Assembly: GCA_027011835.1 (NCBI GenBank)
Contig: JALUZN010000292.1
Span: 1-7,946, forward strand
DNA: 7,946 nt
Direction of reading: 5' to 3'
Origin: Draconibacterium sp.
GTDB lineage: Bacteria > Bacteroidota > Bacteroidia > Bacteroidales > Prolixibacteraceae
This document shows, one piece after another, positions 1 through 6,611 of the stretch. Positions within the stretch are counted from its first letter, which is position 1. Each line of letters begins with the position of its first letter. A program made the position numbers and the translations under genes. The notes under the pieces were generated by a model. That model saw only the letters and a program-made list of their open reading frames with translations, searched no databases and had not been told where the DNA came from.

Positions 1-186
1 GATATAAGGGTTACTCATAAACTAAATGTGTTGAATTAACCCAATCTAGCAGAATCGCCAAAAAAAAACATTGAAATGAGATAAATTATTAATAATTTCG
101 ACTTCCAATAAAACTCGACAATTTTAGGGCAGTTTATAAACACTTTGCAATAATTATTTGTTACAGCTTTAATTAAACTTTAAAAC

Positions 187-507
187 ATGGGGAAAATATT
201 TGCAATAACATCGACCGGCAAAACCGAAAAATCGCTTCTCGATTTACGTTTTGGGAAATGTGAGAATATCGTAATTTTCAATGCCGACAAAAATACATTT
301 TCAATTTTTGAGAACCCTTATAAAAATGAAGAGAATAGTGGAATTAATTTAATTAACCACATAAAAAAAGAGGGAGTTACAACAATTATTACAGGCGAAA
401 TTGGACCAAAAGCAGGTGCAATAATAGAAAAAGAGAAACTTCAACTGGTGCTTTTGTCGGAAGAGCGCATTAAAATTGAAGAGGTAATGAACCGAATAAA
501 ACCGTAA
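187..507 (+). CDS. NifX/NifB-type dinitrogenase iron-molybdenum cofactor domain protein (106 aa)
   Basis: This is a small single-domain protein of the NifX/NifB C-terminal family (dinitrogenase iron-molybdenum cofactor biosynthesis domain), whose nitrogenase members bind FeMo-cofactor precursors. Visible family features are the N-terminal strand MGKIFAITSTG, the RFGKCENIVIF block at residues 21-31 (family pattern RFG followed by an aromatic/hydrophobic strand), the asparagine-rich turn NPYKNEENSG at 43-52, and TTIITGEIGPKAGAII at 65-80, which matches the usual glycine-rich 'G.i.pkA' segment. About 106 residues is normal for stand-alone members. No nif gene is in view, so a role in nitrogen fixation is not supported; stand-alone homologues occur in many anaerobes and have poorly known metal or Fe-S cluster roles. 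The ATG sits in an A-rich context (TTTAAAACATG) with no Shine-Dalgarno, as usual for Bacteroidota. The GNAT gene starts 20 bases downstream on the same strand, suggesting one transcript. Confidence 0.85.
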   Translation: MGKIFAITSTGKTEKSLLDLRFGKCENIVIFNADKNTFSIFENPYKNEENSGINLINHIKKEGVTTIITGEIGPKAGAIIEKEKLQLVLLSEERIKIEEVMNRIKP

Positions 508-527
508 CCGGAAAATATTTTCAGACA

Positions 528-977
528 ATGATTGTACGAGAAGCAACCAAAGCAGATTTAGAAATGCTTATCGATTTCCAGCTGCTAATGGCACGCGAAA
601 CGGAAGAGGTAATTTTAAATATAACAACCGTTACCAATGGTGTTTCAGCGGTTTTGGCCGACCCAAAGAAAGGGCATTACTACGTAACCGAAATGGACGG
701 GAAAGTAGTAGCGTCACTATTAACTACATTTGAATGGAGCGATTGGCGAAACGGCACTATTTTATGGATTCAGTCGGTGTATGTATTGCCCGAATTCAGA
801 AGAAAGGGAATTTACCGGAATATGTATTCATTCCTGAAAGAGAGAGTTTTAAACGATGAAAGCCTGAAAGGAATCAGATTATATGCCGACAAATCGAATT
901 ACTCGGCGCAAAAAACCTACGAAACTCTCGGAATGAGTTCCGACCATTACATTACTTTCGAATGGTTAAAAGAGTAA
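528..977 (+). CDS. GNAT-family N-acetyltransferase (149 aa)
   Basis: This is a GCN5-related N-acetyltransferase, a cytoplasmic enzyme that transfers an acetyl group from acetyl-CoA to an amine. The fold can be followed through the sequence: the opening strand and helix IVREATKADLEMLIDFQ at residues 2-18, the central strand YYVTEMDGKVVASLLTTFEW at 51-70, and motif A at 82-104. In motif A the strand QSVYVLPEF leads into RRKGIY, the pyrophosphate-binding turn (family R/Q-x-x-G-x-G/A, here with Y at the last position). Motif B follows at 117-135, where LYADKSNYSAQKTYETLGM gives the usual 'N..A...Y..lGF' pattern. The length is typical of a single GNAT domain. The substrate cannot be told from sequence; residues 68-80, rich in W and D, may shape the acceptor pocket. 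It lies 20 bases after the NifX-like gene and is probably co-transcribed with it. A 160-base gap separates it from the next gene. Confidence 0.9.
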   Translation: MIVREATKADLEMLIDFQLLMARETEEVILNITTVTNGVSAVLADPKKGHYYVTEMDGKVVASLLTTFEWSDWRNGTILWIQSVYVLPEFRRKGIYRNMYSFLKERVLNDESLKGIRLYADKSNYSAQKTYETLGMSSDHYITFEWLKE

Positions 978-1083
978 CTTTTGTTTAACTTTTATCTTAC
1001 TTCCGCTATCTATACTCACTTCAATATAGGTTTTTGAGAATTGAGTAGAACAAATTGCAATTAGGACTCCTTCGGTAAAAATC

Positions 1084-1093
1084 GACTATAGTC
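1084..1093. repeat. 10-bp perfect palindrome upstream of the AlbA_2 gene
   Basis: GACTATAGTC is a perfect inverted repeat in the otherwise featureless gap between the GNAT and AlbA_2 genes, 45 bases before the TTG start. It could be a small operator or chance; nothing else in the window repeats it clearly. I see no good TAnnTTTG promoter in this gap. Confidence 0.25.
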
Positions 1094-1125
1094 AAATCAC
1101 GAATGCGCAGCTTTAGGAGTAATCT

Positions 1126-1137
1126 AGAGGAAATTAT
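1126..1137 (+). promoter_or_regulatory. Shine-Dalgarno-like sequence deciding a TTG start
   Basis: AGAGGAA at 1126-1132 lies in front of TTG at 1138; the GAGG core ends seven bases before the start codon. A second purine block, AGGAG at 1115-1119, lies further up. The frame is closed by TAA at 1120-1122, so no ATG start exists upstream, and none occurs within the first 70 or so codons. This is unusual here because the other genes use ATG with A-rich, non-Shine-Dalgarno leaders. Confidence 0.5.
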
Positions 1138-1839
1138 TTGTGTTTAAAACCAAACAAAAAGATATTTGATTTGAGTTTATTCCAACTAATAAATAAGGGC
1201 GAACACCAACAACAAGATTTTAAATATTGCATTAACGACTCGAAAAAGATTGCAAAATCGTTAGTGGCATTTGCAAACACCAATGGTGGCAGGCTTTTAA
1301 TTGGTGTTAAAGATAACGGAAAGGTAGTTGGAATAAAAAGCGACGAAGAGTTTTATATGGTTGAAGCGGCTGCAAAAATCTATAGCAAACCAACCATCTC
1401 GTTTTTAACAAAACAGTGGCATGTTAACGGGAAAACCGTTTTAGACATTTGGATTGACCCCAGCAACGAAAAGCCACATTTTGCAAAAGACGAAAATGGA
1501 AAATGGCTGGCATACATCAGAAAAGACGACGAAAATCTGCTTGCCCACAAAATTCAAATTGAAGTTTGGAAAAAACAAAAAAGCAAACACGGAATCTATT
1601 TTACCTATTCCGACAATGAAAAATACCTGATTCGTTATTTGCGAAGCAACAGATCTATCTCATTTTCAAAATTTATCCGGCAAGCCCATATTTCAAGAAA
1701 AAAGGCAGAAGATATTTTAAGTAATTTTGTTGTGATGGGTATAATCGATATTCATACTGAAAGCAACGGAACCCGATTTTGTTTGAACAAGAACTTTCTC
1801 GTTTCTGAGTTTCACCTGTTTACAACAAACGAAACTTAA
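1138..1839 (+). CDS. AlbA_2 (Schlafen-type) domain protein with C-terminal winged-helix-like region (233 aa)
   Basis: The N-terminal half is an AlbA_2/Schlafen domain (often annotated 'divergent AAA-4' or 'ATP-binding protein'). The core is at residues 20-66: KGEHQQQDFKY, then KIAKSLVAFANTNGG, then RLLIGVKDNGKVVGI. This is the family's GE..x.DFK, then aFANt.GG, then llIGv.d.G signature. The domain continues to about 140 with HFAKDENGKWLAYIRKDDENLLAHK, again family-like. Residues 155-215 (YLIRYLRSNRSISFSKFIRQAHISRKKAEDIL) look like a winged helix, suggesting nucleic-acid binding and perhaps a transcriptional or RNA-related role; the biochemical activity of this short Bacteroidota subgroup is unknown to me. 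The start is TTG with a good Shine-Dalgarno; a second TTG at 1171 (residue 12) would still keep the whole domain. No helicase or Fic domain is attached. It appears to be a single-gene unit, with a weak hairpin 17 bases after the stop. Confidence 0.85.
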   Translation: MCLKPNKKIFDLSLFQLINKGEHQQQDFKYCINDSKKIAKSLVAFANTNGGRLLIGVKDNGKVVGIKSDEEFYMVEAAAKIYSKPTISFLTKQWHVNGKTVLDIWIDPSNEKPHFAKDENGKWLAYIRKDDENLLAHKIQIEVWKKQKSKHGIYFTYSDNEKYLIRYLRSNRSISFSKFIRQAHISRKKAEDILSNFVVMGIIDIHTESNGTRFCLNKNFLVSEFHLFTTNET

Positions 1840-1855
1840 CCAAAAATGAGTTGAT

Positions 1856-1877
1856 GCACAGAAATTAAATTTCGTGC
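1856..1877 (+). terminator. Weak hairpin after the AlbA_2 gene
   Basis: GCAC (1856-1859) and GAAAT (1861-1865) pair with ATTTC (1869-1873) and GTGC (1874-1877), leaving one bulged A and a three-base loop. The following bases are TTTAAAAGG, a poor U-tract, so this may only stabilise the mRNA end or be a weak terminator. Confidence 0.35.
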
Positions 1878-1962
1878 TTTAAAAGGATAAATCTCCACCC
1901 TTCCCCAACAACAAAACAAATTTTTTCTATTTTTACCCAATCAATAAAAAAACAGATAAACT

Positions 1963-3117
1963 ATGTTACAAAAATTATCGATTTTACTATTTGTACTCGG
2001 AATTGGGTTTACAACTTTTGCACAAGATGCCTATTTAAATGCAAAAGCCGAAAACAAAGAGAAAACTTATGTTGGGCAAAAAACATATAGAGTTAAAACA
2101 TTTAAGCAAAATTTTAAAGCAAAAAAACCGAAGAATATAGTTCTCTTGATTGGCGACGGAATGGGAGTTACCCAGGTTTTTTCGGGACTTACAGCAAATA
2201 AAGGTCACCTGTTTTTAGAGAATTTTAAAGCCATTGGTTTCTCACAAACACAGTCGGCCGACAATTATATTACCGACTCGGCCGCAGGAGGAACAGCACT
2301 TTCAGCAGGAAAAAGAACCTACAACGGAGCCATTTCGGTTGACATGGACAAAAAACCATTGAAAACAATTCTGGAAGAGGCAGAAGAAAACGGACTTGCA
2401 ACCGGGCTGGTCGCCACTTCAGCAATAACACATGCTACTCCGGCAGTTTTTATTGCTCACCAACCGCAACGAAACATGTACGAAGAGATTGCTGCCGATT
2501 TCTTAAAAACCGACATTGATGTATTTATAGGTGGAGGAAAAACACATTTTACTCAACGAAAAGATGGCAGAAACTTAGTTGAAGAGCTAAAAGCAAAAGG
2601 ATATCGTTACGAAGAAGACATCAACAAAATTAAACGAGTTAAAAAAGGGAAACTGGCTGCGCTTACTGCCGACATTCATAATGGAAGAGTTGAAGAGCGG
2701 GGTGAACTATTGCCAATTGCAACAAAAACAGCAATTCGAATTTTGAGCAACAACAAAAAAGGATTCTTTTTAATGGTTGAAGGTTCACAAATCGACTGGG
2801 GTGGGCATGCAAATAGCACCATTTATATCGTTGAAGAGATGCTTGATTTCGACCGTGCAATTGGGAAAGCATTAGAGTTTGCCGAAAAAAACGGTGAAAC
2901 ATTACTGGTTGTTACAGCCGATCACGAAACCGGAGGAATGGCAATAACCGGAGGAGGCTTCGATACAGGCAGCGTAACAGCAGCATTTTCAACACACCAT
3001 CACACTGCCGTAATGGTTCCTGTTTTTGCTTACGGACCGGGTGCCGAAGAATTTACGGGAATTATGAAAAACACCGATATTCACGATAAAATAAAAGAAT
3101 TGCTTTTGGGGAAATAG
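1963..3117 (+). CDS. phoA: Secreted PhoA-family alkaline phosphatase (384 aa)
   Basis: This is a periplasmic or secreted phosphomonoesterase that frees phosphate from organic esters through a phosphoserine intermediate with two Zn and one Mg ion. A signal peptide is clear: hydrophobic residues 5-18, then TTFA before QDA, with cleavage probably after A20. Family residues, with E. coli PhoA equivalents, are D65 in LLIGDGMG (D51), nucleophile S106 in TDSAAGGTA (S102), T159 in THATP (T155), R170 (R166), E273, D278 and H282 in VEGSQIDWGGH (E322, D327, H331), D320 and H321 in TADHETGG (D369, H370), and a histidine in STHHHT at 345-347 (H412). All catalytic residues are present. E. coli D153 and K328 correspond here to H157 and W279, the combination known from cold-active enzymes such as TAB5 phosphatase. 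The protein is about 90 residues shorter than E. coli PhoA. A shared terminator follows directly. No certain promoter or Pho box is seen upstream. Confidence 0.96.
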   Translation: MLQKLSILLFVLGIGFTTFAQDAYLNAKAENKEKTYVGQKTYRVKTFKQNFKAKKPKNIVLLIGDGMGVTQVFSGLTANKGHLFLENFKAIGFSQTQSADNYITDSAAGGTALSAGKRTYNGAISVDMDKKPLKTILEEAEENGLATGLVATSAITHATPAVFIAHQPQRNMYEEIAADFLKTDIDVFIGGGKTHFTQRKDGRNLVEELKAKGYRYEEDINKIKRVKKGKLAALTADIHNGRVEERGELLPIATKTAIRILSNNKKGFFLMVEGSQIDWGGHANSTIYIVEEMLDFDRAIGKALEFAEKNGETLLVVTADHETGGMAITGGGFDTGSVTAAFSTHHHTAVMVPVFAYGPGAEEFTGIMKNTDIHDKIKELLLGK

Positions 3118-3134
3118 CTAACCCCACACATCAT

Positions 3135-3176
3135 AAAAAAACCGGATAATTTTATTACAAACTATCCGGTTTTTTT
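3135..3176. terminator. Bidirectional Rho-independent terminator between convergent genes
   Basis: ACCGGATA (3141-3148) pairs perfectly with TATCCGGT (3163-3170) around a 14-base loop. The stem is flanked by six A bases on the left (3135-3140) and seven T bases on the right (3171-3177), so either strand reads as a stem followed by a U-tract. It lies 17 bases after the alkaline phosphatase stop and about 20 bases after the end of the minus-strand M23 gene, and should stop both transcripts. Confidence 0.9.
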
Positions 3177-3195
3177 TAGACCTGCTTTTCTGAAT

Positions 3196-4485
3196 TTATA
3201 AAACAGAGTTTGTACTATCCTCGACAGCAATTTCCCATTTAATTTTTTGCAACTCGGTTAACAGCGAATCTTTTACTGTAGTATATCGTTCCATATTTTC
3301 CTTTTTTACCGGTTCAACCGGTGGTGCTTTTACTTTTAGCGGGTCGACCGGAGTACCGTTTTTAAAAACCCTAAAATCGAGATGCGGGCCAGTCGCTAAA
3401 CCTGTAGACCCAACAAAACCAATTAGTTGCCCCTGCTTTACCCGAATTCCTGTTCGCATTCCTTTTGCAAAATTATTCAGATGCATATAAGTAGTTGTAT
3501 AAACCGAATTATGTCTGATTTTTAAATATTTACCACCACCCCGCCGTTGGTAACCTTTTGCAATTATCGTTCCGTCGCCAATGCTGTGAACCGGTGTTCC
3601 TCGCGGAGCCGCATAATCTACTCCATGGTGCGGCCGGCGAATACGTAAAACCGGATGCATCCGGCTGTTCGAAAACCGGGAACTTATTCGCGAATATGTT
3701 AACGGCGCTTTCAAAAAAGCTTTTCGTAAACTTTTCCCGTTTTCGTCGAAATAATCTTTTCTATTATCCTGATCAAACAGAAAAGCATAATTTGGTTCTC
3801 CGTAGTGGTCGAACTGAACAGCATAAACAGTACCAATTCCAATCGATTTGGAATCGACAAATTGTTCGTCGTAAATCAGCCGAAAACGGTCGCCTTTCTG
3901 AATCGCAAAAAAATCGATGGTCCATGCAAAAATATCGGAAAGTTTTAATGCAAGCATCGGGTCTTGCCCACTGGAAATCATTGTATTCCACAGCGATGTT
4001 TCTACAACTCCTTTAGCCGTTCTCAAACGAACTTTCACCTCTTTTTCCCCCTGATGAATTTTTAGCGAATCGAACAATTCGAAAACCGTGTAGGTAGTTG
4101 CCGAGTTTTCGTAAACAAAGTAACGTGCCCGATGTGTTGAATCGGTTGATGAAAATACGCTAAACTCTCTTCCGCTTTTAATTTTCCGCACATCGAAAAC
4201 CGATTTCGATTTACGGGCAATTTTATCAATTGTTCCCATCGAAACCCCGCGTGCATTTAAAATCTGACTAAGGTATTGATTGGATTTAACAACACCTGTT
4301 TCAATTAAAAAAGAATCAACCGGAAGGCCGTATTTATACTCTCTGTTTTTTACAACAACAGTATCTATTTTAAGCTCAACCGCCTCTTTCTCTTCTCTCT
4401 TTTTTTTATTCTGACACGAATAAAACGAGGCAATTATTCCCCCAAAAATCATCCCTGCAACAATCAGCTTAATGTATTTTCTCAT
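3196..4485 (-). CDS. M23-family peptidoglycan endopeptidase, membrane-anchored or lipoprotein (429 aa)
   Basis: This is a zinc metallopeptidase of the M23 (lysostaphin/LytM/MepM) family, expected to cut peptide cross-links in peptidoglycan in the periplasm. Residues 5-23 form a hydrophobic export segment ending FYSC; C24 may be lipidated, though the lipobox is weak (F at -3), followed by a lysine-rich stretch. Residues 60-110 resemble the LysM-like/OapA-type region of MepM-like proteins (LSQILNARGVSMGTIDKIA, then FDVRKIKSGREFSVF). Residues 260-382 are the peptidase: SRISSRFSNSRMHPV, H286 and D290 in HHGVDYAAPRGTPV, H335 in TTYMHL, then GFVGSTGLATGPHLDFRV. H368 is the expected general base, but the usual second histidine of HxH is D370. 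Some M23 members I recall also have HLD, so this may be a tolerated zinc ligand rather than loss of activity. About 45 C-terminal residues of unknown role follow. It is probably monocistronic, with its own promoter and the shared terminator. Confidence 0.92.
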   Translation of the reverse strand: MRKYIKLIVAGMIFGGIIASFYSCQNKKKREEKEAVELKIDTVVVKNREYKYGLPVDSFLIETGVVKSNQYLSQILNARGVSMGTIDKIARKSKSVFDVRKIKSGREFSVFSSTDSTHRARYFVYENSATTYTVFELFDSLKIHQGEKEVKVRLRTAKGVVETSLWNTMISSGQDPMLALKLSDIFAWTIDFFAIQKGDRFRLIYDEQFVDSKSIGIGTVYAVQFDHYGEPNYAFLFDQDNRKDYFDENGKSLRKAFLKAPLTYSRISSRFSNSRMHPVLRIRRPHHGVDYAAPRGTPVHSIGDGTIIAKGYQRRGGGKYLKIRHNSVYTTTYMHLNNFAKGMRTGIRVKQGQLIGFVGSTGLATGPHLDFRVFKNGTPVDPLKVKAPPVEPVKKENMERYTTVKDSLLTELQKIKWEIAVEDSTNSVL

Positions 4486-4504
4486 CTGTATTTTTTATAG
4501 TGAG

Positions 4505-4512
4505 CAAAAGTA
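4505..4512 (-). promoter_or_regulatory. Bacteroidota -7 promoter element for the M23 gene
   Basis: Read on the minus strand this is TACTTTTG, an exact match to TAnnTTTG, 19 bases before the ATG at 4485. The -33 box is not clear: ATTC appears at roughly the right distance instead of TTTG. The predicted 5' leader is short. Confidence 0.5.
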
Positions 4513-4518
4513 TAAAAA

Positions 4519-4538
4519 CTAATTTAACGTTGAATTAG
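4519..4538 (-). terminator. 20-bp near-palindrome followed by T-run: weak yitT terminator or operator of the M23 gene
   Basis: On the minus strand CTAATTCAA pairs with TTAAATTAG around CG (one G-T type mismatch; the two-base loop would open at least one pair), and TTTTTA follows. It lies 118 bases past the YitT stop and just upstream of the M23 -7 element, over the expected -33 spacer. It may therefore be an AT-rich terminator or a dyad bound by a regulator. Confidence 0.35.
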
Positions 4539-4655
4539 TATTTTAAAAAGAGTAATTATTTAATACGGTTAAGGCAAAGTTAAATCGAAAATCTATGCCA
4601 CAATAGAAAAGTATATTGGGAAACTGTATGCACGCATCAAAAACTGCCAGTAAGA

Positions 4656-5534
4656 TTACAATTTTATTTTATCGAACCCTTCGCCATAAACGCCCATAAC
4701 GCTTCCCATAGAGATAAATGCGTTGGGGTCGATCTCTTTAATTTTCCGGAAGATAGCTGAGGTTTCTTTTTTGCGAACAACCGACATTATCACTTTTGTC
4801 TCTTTCTTCGAATACCACCCCGAACCATCTAAAAGAGTAACTCCACGCGTAACTTTCGTATTGATAAATTCGGCAATCTCCTTATAATTCTTCGAGACAA
4901 TAAACATTTGGGCCGAACGATTTGCCCCGCTTAAAAACGAATCGACCGTGTACGAAACCACCCACATTACAACATATCCGTAAACCAGTTTTTCGGGCGA
5001 CCTGAATACAAAATACGAGGAAGCCACAATTACCACATCGCAAAGCATAATAACCCGTCCCGGACTAACATTTCGGTATTTATTCACAATCATTGCAAAA
5101 ATATCGGTACCACCGGTGCTTCCTCCGCGCGAAAAAACAATGCCTAATCCAACACCGGCGGCCATGCCGCCAAGCACTGCCGAAAGGAAAGTATCGTTAA
5201 CAACCGGCTCTTTAAATACATCGCTAAAAAGAGCAAAAAATGCAGTTAAAACAGCAATGCTAAAAATTGTTTTCACACCAAAATTGGCACCTAAAATTTT
5301 TATTGCTACCAAAACCAGTACTATATTAATTACCAGAAATGAGATACTTACCGGTATTTTTGTTGCATAAAAAATAACCGCTGCCACACCACTTATTCCT
5401 CCGCCGGTAATTTCAGCCGGAATAAGAAAAAGCAACCACCCGAAAGAGAACAATAAAAGACCAAAGGTTATTATGGAATAATCTTTTATAATCCCCGCTA
5501 TTCTGTTATTTCCCGATATCATCTCTGTAAACAT
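4656..5534 (-). CDS. YitT family (DUF161 + DUF2179) integral membrane protein (292 aa)
   Basis: This is an inner-membrane protein of the YitT family, widespread and functionally unassigned; a transport role is often proposed but not shown here. About six hydrophobic segments can be seen at roughly residues 20-39, 47-58, 62-81, 88-105, 117-134 and 160-205 (the last probably two helices). Family signatures are the glycine-rich loops EITGGGISGVA at 41-51 and FSRGGSTGGTDIFAM at 134-148. The cytoplasmic C-terminal DUF2179 domain covers about 208-287 and contains MFIVSKNYKEIAEFI, then RGVTLLDGSGWYSKKE, then IKEIDPNAFISMGSVMGVYGEGF, all typical. The length is normal for the family. The start is ATG at 5534; a second in-frame ATG at 5522 (residue 5) would also do. 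It is transcribed divergently from the tatD-asparaginase pair and toward the M23 gene, which seems to have its own promoter. Confidence 0.93.
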   Translation of the reverse strand: MFTEMISGNNRIAGIIKDYSIITFGLLLFSFGWLLFLIPAEITGGGISGVAAVIFYATKIPVSISFLVINIVLVLVAIKILGANFGVKTIFSIAVLTAFFALFSDVFKEPVVNDTFLSAVLGGMAAGVGLGIVFSRGGSTGGTDIFAMIVNKYRNVSPGRVIMLCDVVIVASSYFVFRSPEKLVYGYVVMWVVSYTVDSFLSGANRSAQMFIVSKNYKEIAEFINTKVTRGVTLLDGSGWYSKKETKVIMSVVRKKETSAIFRKIKEIDPNAFISMGSVMGVYGEGFDKIKL

Positions 5535-5811
5535 TTCCTATATAATTAATGCGTTTATTTTTTGCGCAAATGAACAAACCGGATTCGACATATTTAGTGA
5601 TGTTTATCAGTATTTTTCGAGTTAACAATTTCTTAATTTCTTCTGCTACAATCCCTACTTATTTCGCTTAAACCATTGCAACACAACCCGTTTCTTTAAA
5701 CAATACAACTAGCTGGTTATTTTTAAGTGAAATTGTGTTCGTGACGCCCGGCAATTTCAACACAAAACAAAACCATTTTCTAAATTTGCGGCACTTGAAT
5801 AAATTCAAAAT
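5535..5811. other. Divergent intergenic region yitT-tatD (277 bases)
   Basis: The region separates divergent genes and should hold both promoters. The plus-strand promoter at 5755-5788 is recognisable. On the minus strand I see TTTG boxes but no TAnnTTTG in front of yitT. The one longer plus frame (ATG 5570, 33 codons) has no family resemblance. I see no RNA gene or clear inverted repeat in the rest. Confidence 0.6.
5755..5788 (+). promoter_or_regulatory. Bacteroidota-type promoter for the tatD-asparaginase pair
   Basis: TAAATTTG at 5781-5788 matches the -7 consensus TAnnTTTG exactly. TTTC at 5755-5758, 22 bases upstream, is a one-mismatch -33 box (consensus TTTG). Transcription should start near 5795, giving a leader of about 17 bases before the ATG at 5812. 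Confidence 0.6.
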
Positions 5812-6576
5812 ATGCTAATAGATACGCACTCACATATTTATTCCGACGATTTTAGCTCCGACCTCGACGAGGTTGTTCAGAATGCGTATAATAATGGTGT
5901 AAAAAAAATTATACTTCCCAATATCGACAGTGGTTCTATAAAACGACTATTCGACCTAAGCAATTCATATCCACACATTTGCTACCCATTAATGGGTCTG
6001 CATCCAACATCGGTTGATGCCGATTACAAAGAAGAGTTGCAAGCCATGGAATATTGGCTCGACAAACAAAAAATATACGGAATTGGAGAAATTGGAATTG
6101 ACTTACATTGGGAAACAGAATTTATTAACGAACAAAAAGAGGCATTTCGACATCAGATTAAGCTGGCAAAAGCCAATTCGCTTCCGGTAGTTATTCATGT
6201 TCGCAATTCATTTAACGAGGTTTATTCGATTATAAAAGAGGAGCAAGACGGTTCTTTAGAAGGTGTTTTTCATTGTTTTACAGGAAATACCGAAGAAGCA
6301 ACAAAAATAATCGACCAGGGATTCTTACTTGGAGTTGGAGGAGTACTTACGTTTAAAAACAGTAATTTGAGTGAAGTCCTCCAAAACGTAGAACTGAAAC
6401 ATCTGGTTTTAGAAACCGACTCCCCCTATTTAGCTCCCGTTCCAAAACGAGGACGACGAAACGAAAGTTCGTTTTTGGTTTACATTGCACAAAAATTAGC
6501 CGAAGTTTATCAGGTTCCGGTTAAAGAAGTTGCAGAAATAACCACCGCAAATGCTCGTAATCTGTTTCGAATTTAA
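5812..6576 (+). CDS. tatD: TatD-family metal-dependent hydrolase / deoxyribonuclease (254 aa)
   Basis: This is a cytoplasmic TIM-barrel hydrolase of the TatD family, members of which are metal-dependent nucleases (3'-5' exonuclease and DNA-fragment degradation) linked to DNA repair and quality control. The metal ligands are all present: H6 and H8 in DTHSHIY, E93 in GEIGIDLHW, H129 in PVVIHVRNS, H154 in VFHCFTGN, and D203 in LETDSPYLAP. The HPTSV motif (64-68) is also typical. The length is standard (about 255-265 residues). A good promoter lies 24 bases upstream, and the asparaginase gene follows after 35 bases on the same strand, so the two are probably an operon. The family contains several paralogues (TatD, YcfH, YjjV); this one looks closest in length and motifs to the YcfH/TatD type, but I cannot separate them without alignment. 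Confidence 0.95.
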   Translation: MLIDTHSHIYSDDFSSDLDEVVQNAYNNGVKKIILPNIDSGSIKRLFDLSNSYPHICYPLMGLHPTSVDADYKEELQAMEYWLDKQKIYGIGEIGIDLHWETEFINEQKEAFRHQIKLAKANSLPVVIHVRNSFNEVYSIIKEEQDGSLEGVFHCFTGNTEEATKIIDQGFLLGVGGVLTFKNSNLSEVLQNVELKHLVLETDSPYLAPVPKRGRRNESSFLVYIAQKLAEVYQVPVKEVAEITTANARNLFRI

Positions 6577-6611
6577 TAAATTGCGCCTTCATTTTTAGAA
6601 ATTGCACAGCA

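Noticed and set aside
1..39. Open frame at the left edge ending in TAA at 37-39, and a minus-strand ATG at 18 running off the edge
   Set aside because: Twelve and six codons respectively are too short to tell a gene end or start from chance.
2663..2902. 79-codon minus-strand frame inside the alkaline phosphatase gene
   Set aside because: It is antisense to the catalytic core of a certain gene and has no family features.
3558..4016. 152-codon plus-strand frame inside the M23 gene
   Set aside because: It is fully antisense to a well-supported gene and has no recognisable domain.
5116..5370. 84-codon plus-strand frame inside yitT
   Set aside because: It is antisense to conserved membrane-protein sequence; its composition is a mirror of the hydrophobic gene.
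5570..5671. 33-codon plus frame in the divergent intergenic region
   Set aside because: No leader signal, no resemblance to a known small protein, and a length expected by chance.
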